Shown in pieces: positions 59,088 to 64,000 of a stretch of DNA of 64,000 nt. A model generated the notes under the pieces. That model did no database searches, was not told the origin of the DNA, and saw nothing but the letters and a program-made list of their open reading frames with translations. The position numbers and the translations under genes are program-made. Every line of letters starts with the position of its first letter. Position 1 is the stretch's first letter. Source of the DNA: Symsagittifera roscoffensis (Eukaryota > Xenacoelomorpha > Acoela > Convolutidae); NCBI RefSeq assembly GCF_963678635.1, contig NC_087065.1, positions 18,613,623 through 18,677,622 of the forward strand, read 5' to 3'.

Positions 59088-59306
59088 CGAGCCATCATGA
59101 GTCATGGAACAAAAGCTTCGGCAGACTCAAAGTCGAATTGTGGGACAAAAAAGGTCAAATCATGAGTCGAAGTGAGTCCAATAGACTCAAAGAAAGTCGA
59201 TTCATGCGTCCACTAGAATCGGGGTAGACCATGATCGAATCCTTGGTCGTAAAGGGTCAAATCATGGGCCAAACAGGATCGAATCATATGTCGAAAGAAT
59301 AAATTA
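59088..59306. repeat. Degenerate tandem repeat of GTCAAATCATGAGTCGA type
   Basis: Variants of a short unit (TCAAATCATGAGTCGAAG, GTCGATTCATGCGTCC, TCAAATCATGGGCC, TCGAATCATATGTCGAAAG) follow one another irregularly. An old minisatellite, with no coding signal. Confidence 0.6.
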
Positions 59307-59339
59307 GCGAGGTTGGTATGAATATCAAACATGTTTGGC

Positions 59340-59430
59340 ATAGTTTCCTTTCCTCCCACCTGCAAAATTTTACTAGAAAACTGTCCGATTGTTACAAAAA
59401 TTCGCATGCAGACTAATGAAGTCATGACAA
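59340..59430. mobile_element. GGCTC/poly-C transposon fragment, copy 7
   Basis: CCTTTCCTCCCACCTGCAAAATTTT then CTGTCCGATTGTTACAAAAATT and GCAGACTAATGAAG, the same blocks as 38940-39020. Ends not preserved. Confidence 0.65.
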
Positions 59431-59963
59431 AAGTTTGGTTCAATTATCTAAAACAGAAGTTTTTGAATTAACAAATCCACCAAACATACACCAAATTGTG
59501 AATACAAAGTAAATATTGTATAAAAACAGCTGAAAAAATCTCTAAAATCAATTTTTTTTTCAAATTTTGAAAAATGTCGCAAAACCGCAAAAAGTGAAAA
59601 CAACAAATAAGTGAGCTCAGCATTTGGAGCTGCATTGTGCTTTAGCCATATTCTCGAATTGAGATTGGTTCATTGCCCCTAAATAACCAACTTTTTGGGG
59701 AAGTAATTGAGAAGTAATTGGCTTATTCAGGTTTTTAATTTTGATTCACAAATGAAACCAAATTGAGTTCAGACCAAATCAGTTTCATAATTTATTCAAC
59801 GGCTGTTCGGAGAAGAGCGTGCTTAGGACAGGACAAGCCGGAGACTTTTTCGAATTGACGATATGGCTTGTATATTGAGTTATACTCAGATCTACAGTGG
59901 GGTTCTCCCAGCGTAAAAGTTTTGATCCAACACTGGCAATACGACCTGCATAAAAAGAACTGA
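59431..59963. other. Non-genic stretch
   Basis: No gene, RNA gene or recognised repeat between the last transposon fragment and the LTR of copy A3. Confidence 0.6.
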
Positions 59964-60373
59964 TGGAACCTGATCTAAATTACATTTTATTATTGGATAA
60001 ATTAGATATTTTATCACTATAAAATATTTAATATTAACCAATCATATTCCATCAAACTAACAACCCACTTATTTGTAAGTGCTGAAATTACTTGCAATTT
60101 CAGCACCAGAGAGATTTGAATTTAACTTAGAAATTAGTTACCTCTCCGAGAGAACTTCAGCAGTCGCAATAAGCCAGTAAACTCTAGATCTATTGAGCCT
60201 AGCAGAGACTAGTTAATCACCCTGAGACTAGTAGATATAAGAGTAAGATTAGGATCGGTATTAGACTAAGAAGTTGCACGAATCTATCCGGCCGAAAATA
60301 CGATAGCGTGACGAGCAGACGGTGTACCCTATCCGAAATTACTCTATGAGTTATACCCCTACACCTTAACTCA
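59964..60373 (+). repeat. 5' LTR of copy A3 (410 bp)
   Basis: Starts TGGAACCTGATC and ends CCTTAACTCA. The near-palindrome is at 60079-60106. A primer-binding-site variant, TGATGCGACCAAAAGTCT, follows at 60376-60393 after a 2-nt spacer. Confidence 0.87.
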
Positions 60374-60469
60374 TCTGATGCGACCAAAAGTCTCGAATAA
60401 AGACCTTAAAAACAAAATAGCTTAGAATTAACCAAAAATAGATTAGAAAATAGACAAAACATTTTCAAA

Positions 60470-60703
60470 ATGTTACACGACAATAACTTAATTGAAATGT
60501 CTCTACGACTCAATAGATCAGAGCCGCTATTCCGCACAATACGAGCACTACCCGGTATTGGAAAAAGACCTCGGGTAAGAGACGACATACGACTACATAG
60601 AAACTTACCATTTAGTTTCATGGTTGTACGGCAAAAGCCAACACAAACTTTTATATTTAGAATCTTACTAGCAATTAATTTAATTTTTCATTTGCAAACA
60701 TAA
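60470..60703 (+). CDS. Leader ORF, 77 codons, copy A3
   Basis: Begins MLHDNNLIEMSLRLNRSEP and ends LLAINLIFHLQT. Same length, position and register as in A1 and A2 even though this copy is older and its gag is interrupted. Function unknown. Confidence 0.42.
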   Translation: MLHDNNLIEMSLRLNRSEPLFRTIRALPGIGKRPRVRDDIRLHRNLPFSFMVVRQKPTQTFIFRILLAINLIFHLQT

Positions 60704-61624
60704 AATCCCTAAAGGAAATCTTCAATGATTATTTCACGCGCTAGATAAAATTACTATTGTACAATAGCGATTGATAAAAAGATCTCAAATCGTTCCCTCC
60801 AATTCTGCAGTAATATAAAAAACCTTTTTGAAAAAATATTTATTGAAAACAAAATTAAAAATTAGTAGCATGACAATAAATTGTTAGTATAGATAAATCA
60901 TCCTGTTGTTCCAGCTTCATCATCGAAACAAAACAGCAATCATAAATCAACTAATATCATGAAAAACTAAAACCTTTTACCAAATAAATTTAAATTATTT
61001 TAAACTTAATTTTATTTAATCTTAATCCAGTTCATCAAGGCTTTCCTTGGATCTAAATCAATTTTCTATCTTCTAAATTTTAAATTCTGATCATCAACGT
61101 TTATCCTTGGATCAAAAAGAACAATTTTCTCCCCCACCCACTTATCAAATGTCTAACGACCTCAAACGTCGATTCACTACCCAACCTTTTCAAAAGACCC
61201 AGGACTGATAGAATTTTTTAATCACGCTAACCTTTCAAATTAGGCTAAACAGAGAAGAACTTCGGTTATTCATCCTTCACTTGAACCCTCCTCTTAACTG
61301 ACCCAGGATAATTCTTAAAATTAGTAAGTTTAAAATAGTATCTAACGAACTACTTGCGTTCTAATTATACCTGAACCTTGTGTATTGATTTACTATTCTC
61401 CAACCCTTGAACACAATCACTACCCCTAAGTAAGATTAAGTAAGTTAACACCTTAACTTAGACTAGCCACGGGAAATTAAAAATCTTTCTTCGGAATCGA
61501 TATACCTTTCTCTCCAACCCTGAACAAAAAGACCCAGGTTAAGCTAACCAAAAAATCGTTAGGACTAACAGTCTAGGAAAATTAAAATCACTAATAACGT
61601 TTTGCATCCCTCATCCTAAGACTT
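60704..61624 (+). other. Leader of copy A3
   Basis: Non-coding. It contains the GATCAT..CCTTGGATC tandem repeats near 61027-61117, three GACCCAGG motifs (near 61197, 61300 and 61530) and two GTAAGT hexamers (61324-61329 and 61440-61445) conserved in position in A1 and A2. Confidence 0.6.
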
Positions 61625-62060
61625 ATGTCATTGAAAAATTTAGGAAATAAACAAACAATCGTATTACACAATTGTGAAATAGACAACCAAAAACACGATC
61701 TTGTAATAACCCCGCATACACAAACAGTTGGATACATTCGAACAAAACGATAAACAATAAAAAGAAAAATTATAAGTAAACAAAGACAGATAACACGGAA
61801 AAGATTTTCAAAAAATAGAAATGCATTCTCCGAATCAGAAGTCAAAAGTCTAGACGCACTATACAAATTAAAAGAATCAATAAAAAAGTTGTCCAATCCA
61901 TGATGAGTTATATTTTTCCGATTCAGAAACAACTTCAAACTCATCAAAAAGAGGAAAAAGAAGAATAAAAAAGATGTATAAGCACAAACCAGTACATCTA
62001 TGCAATTGGAATCAACCAATTAGACATATTGATAATTATCTAATAACAGTCATTAAACGA
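61625..62060 (+). pseudogene. ORF0 remnant, copy A3
   Basis: Starts MSLKNLGNKQTIVLHNCEID and keeps the same Lys/Arg-rich composition as ORF0 of A2 (34760-35221). Decayed in this copy. Confidence 0.65.
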
Positions 62061-62064
62061 AAAA

Positions 62065-62610
62065 ATGAACAACACACAAAGTGACGAAAGTCCAGACGAA
62101 GAAGCCGTTTTTCCCTTTGTTATAAATTCACTCAGTGATAGAGGACAAACACAATTTTGCAAAAATTTACTCGTAAATTTGTTTGAACCAGGAATCAGTC
62201 CATGCAAATCAGAATTCTCAGATACAAAAATCAAAAGACAAATTATAGAACAATATTTGAAAGACATATGTAGCCTAACACAACAATACAGAATCTACAC
62301 CATAGAAATCAGCACACCAAGAACACTTCATGGTAAATATGTTATCCAAACAGACGATATTGATTTAGAACTTTCAAAGGTATTCACAGAATATATCAAA
62401 AGCATACAATATCAAAATTCACAGAGAGCAAACTCAATATTCACCAACGAAGCTTTTGCAATAATATATAGTTATATATCTATATTAGAAAAAACAGAAG
62501 CTCAAAGTACATCACCAGTCCAAACATCAAAACATACAAAAGTAAGAAACAAAATCGTCGCATTTTCAACTTTTTTAAACGCAATCCGTGAAAATTTTTA
62601 CCAACAATGA
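62065..62610 (+). CDS. Gag N-terminal region, copy A3
   Basis: A 181-codon ORF that begins MNNTQSDESPDEEAVFPFVI. Same acidic start and body (LLVNLFEPGISPCKSEF, SQRANSIFTNEAFAIIYS) as A2 34195-34779. Confidence 0.65.
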   Translation: MNNTQSDESPDEEAVFPFVINSLSDRGQTQFCKNLLVNLFEPGISPCKSEFSDTKIKRQIIEQYLKDICSLTQQYRIYTIEISTPRTLHGKYVIQTDDIDLELSKVFTEYIKSIQYQNSQRANSIFTNEAFAIIYSYISILEKTEAQSTSPVQTSKHTKVRNKIVAFSTFLNAIRENFYQQ

Positions 62611-63028
62611 TGTCTCACAAAACACTAAACATGATTTACAAAAAAAACTAGCATGGTTTACAATTGATTATTTTACACATAATATCGACTTAATTGAGCA
62701 AGCAAGAAAAACCTTTAGACCCAAAAGTACAAATGACGACACTGTCATTGCAGAACAATCAGATTACGTTTGGGACCCTGAATGGTCTCATCCAGTATTT
62801 TTAAATATTCCAGCGGATATCTCAAGTCAAGCAATAAGTACAATATCTTTTCACAAAGATTATGTGAGAATAACACCACTAACGATTGATGCAACACCTT
62901 TAAATTATAATATATTTTTATCTGATACACGAAATAACAGCTTAAATTCAACAGTTATACATAATGAAAACCTCAATGGAACTAGAAATTTTACCAGCAA
63001 GATATTCAAACACCATCACACTTCATAA
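62588..63028 (+). CDS. Gag N-terminal region, continued part, copy A3
   Basis: A 146-codon ORF with LAWFTIDYFTHNIDLIEQAR, YVWDPEWSHPVFLNIP and LSDTRNNSLNSTVIHNENLN, equivalent to the end of the Gag N-terminal region and the start of the low-complexity part in A1. Confidence 0.65.
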   Translation: MKIFTNNDVSQNTKHDLQKKLAWFTIDYFTHNIDLIEQARKTFRPKSTNDDTVIAEQSDYVWDPEWSHPVFLNIPADISSQAISTISFHKDYVRITPLTIDATPLNYNIFLSDTRNNSLNSTVIHNENLNGTRNFTSKIFKHHHTS

Positions 63029-63502
63029 ATGAAGAAATAGTTCAAACAACAGTAACAACTACACAACAAAGTATCTCACCAATACGTCCAAACCTTACAA
63101 CACCGAAAAATAAAAATACAACACTACCACAAGAAACCTTACAATCGGCCGTTAAACCTTCGGTTGCTCCAAAATATTCACATATGGACTATCAAAGATA
63201 TAAACTAATGACAAAACCGTCAAAAACACGAAAAACGTTCACAGGAAACACTTTTGCAGAACACAACTATAATTATGTACATCAATCAAAAACAGATCAA
63301 CCCCCCAAAAAATTATGCAAAACCTAAACCACGTATGTTCTCACTATTGGAATCTTCCAAATACATCGACCAATTCAGTAAATTTCCAAGAAAATCCACA
63401 CCCTCCACAGGATAATAGTGAAAATTACCCATTTTTTCAACAAAATGGAAAAAACAACAAACACCTTATTACACAAATTACTTATCATCTGACAACAACC
63501 CA

Positions 63503-63910
63503 ATGACAACAACCAACTCAGTAAATTTTCGAACTAATTCACATCCTCCACAGGATCATAGTGAAAATTACCCATTCTTTCAACAAAATAAAAAAAAAAA
63601 ACAAGCACCTCATCATACGGATTACTTATCACCCGATGATGATTATTTACAACCAGACGTTTTTGCACCATATACACAAGAATATTGCACACAAAGACCG
63701 CGACAATCTCAACCATCCCAAAATATGAAGATTTACTCACAAAATCCAGCAGATATGCAGAATCAACAACCAATGCATATACAAAACCAAATTAACGCAC
63801 AATCTTTCCAACCTATACAATCACAAAACCCAATGATTATGCATTCTTACCAACCAACACAAATGCAAAATGAAATACCGCTACCTACCATATTACCTAC
63901 AACAACATGA
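63503..63910 (+). CDS. Gag low-complexity region, copy A3
   Basis: A 135-codon ORF, Pro/Gln/Asn/His-rich (DYLSPDDDYLQPDVFAPYTQ, QPIQSQNPMIMHSYQPTQ), matching residues ~200-310 of gag in A1. The capsid domain would follow and is cut by the window edge. A related short ORF at 63315-63506 precedes it. Confidence 0.7.
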   Translation: MTTTNSVNFRTNSHPPQDHSENYPFFQQNKKKKQAPHHTDYLSPDDDYLQPDVFAPYTQEYCTQRPRQSQPSQNMKIYSQNPADMQNQQPMHIQNQINAQSFQPIQSQNPMIMHSYQPTQMQNEIPLPTILPTTT

Positions 63911-64000
63911 AATAACAAAAAATCAACTTACAAATTTCTCACAAATACCAAACGCCGCAGATTCACTCCAAATGACGATGAATCCATATTTAATAGGAGG

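Larger units (their letters stand above)
59964..64000 (+). mobile_element. Family A env-type Gypsy element, copy A3, 5' part only (window edge)
   Basis: A plus-strand copy of the same family: 5' LTR, primer-binding site, leader ORF, leader tandem repeats, ORF0 remnant and gag, then it leaves at base 64000. It is more diverged from A1 and A2 than they are from each other and has several interruptions, so it appears older. It lies in the opposite orientation to A1 and A2. Confidence 0.9.

Overview
This window comes from an animal nucleus. Most likely it is an AT-rich invertebrate, plausibly an arthropod such as a springtail or crustacean, but the species cannot be settled from the sequence. The reasons are several old LTR retroelements of the Gypsy (Metaviridae) and BEL/Pao types, short inverted-repeat DNA transposons with 8-bp target duplications, microsatellites, one intronless secreted-protein gene and no bacterial gene organisation. 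Well over two thirds of the 64 kb is mobile-element sequence, nearly all decayed.

Layout. (1) 1-10745, minus strand: a partial Gypsy element of a large env-bearing family (family A, copy A1) that runs off the left edge. (2) 10746-13291: non-genic DNA with a near-palindromic repeat cluster that runs into a 200-base assembly gap. (3) 13296-36429, minus strand: a second family A copy (A2), with both LTRs and a 4-bp target duplication. Its pol region holds a 4.2-kb direct repeat and an inverted block. (4) 36434-39071: non-genic DNA with several copies of a short transposon family whose ends begin GGCTCTTTTTCC plus poly-C; one copy carries a nested hAT-type element. (5) 39072-45889, minus strand: a second Gypsy element (D, Mag-like) with two 211-bp LTRs. 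(6) 46666-48003, minus strand: the only convincing host gene, an orphan cysteine-rich secreted or membrane-anchored protein. (7) 48985-58130, plus strand: a BEL/Pao element (E) with both LTRs, primer-binding site, polypurine tract and a perfect 5-bp target duplication. (8) 58136-59963: non-genic DNA with transposon fragments. (9) 59964-64000, plus strand: the 5' part of a third family A copy (A3) that leaves at the right edge.

The most interesting content is family A. Read along its sense strand it has a 410-bp LTR, a primer-binding site, a 77-codon leader ORF, a small very basic ORF before gag, gag, protease, reverse transcriptase/RNase H, integrase with a GPY/F module, a small membrane ORF, a Pro/Gln/Ser-rich ORF, an envelope-like glycoprotein resembling chuvirus glycoproteins, and a last ORF of unknown function. 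That is an unusually large coding set for a Gypsy element. The three copies differ in age and all are broken. The family assignments rest on motifs read by eye; no database search was possible.
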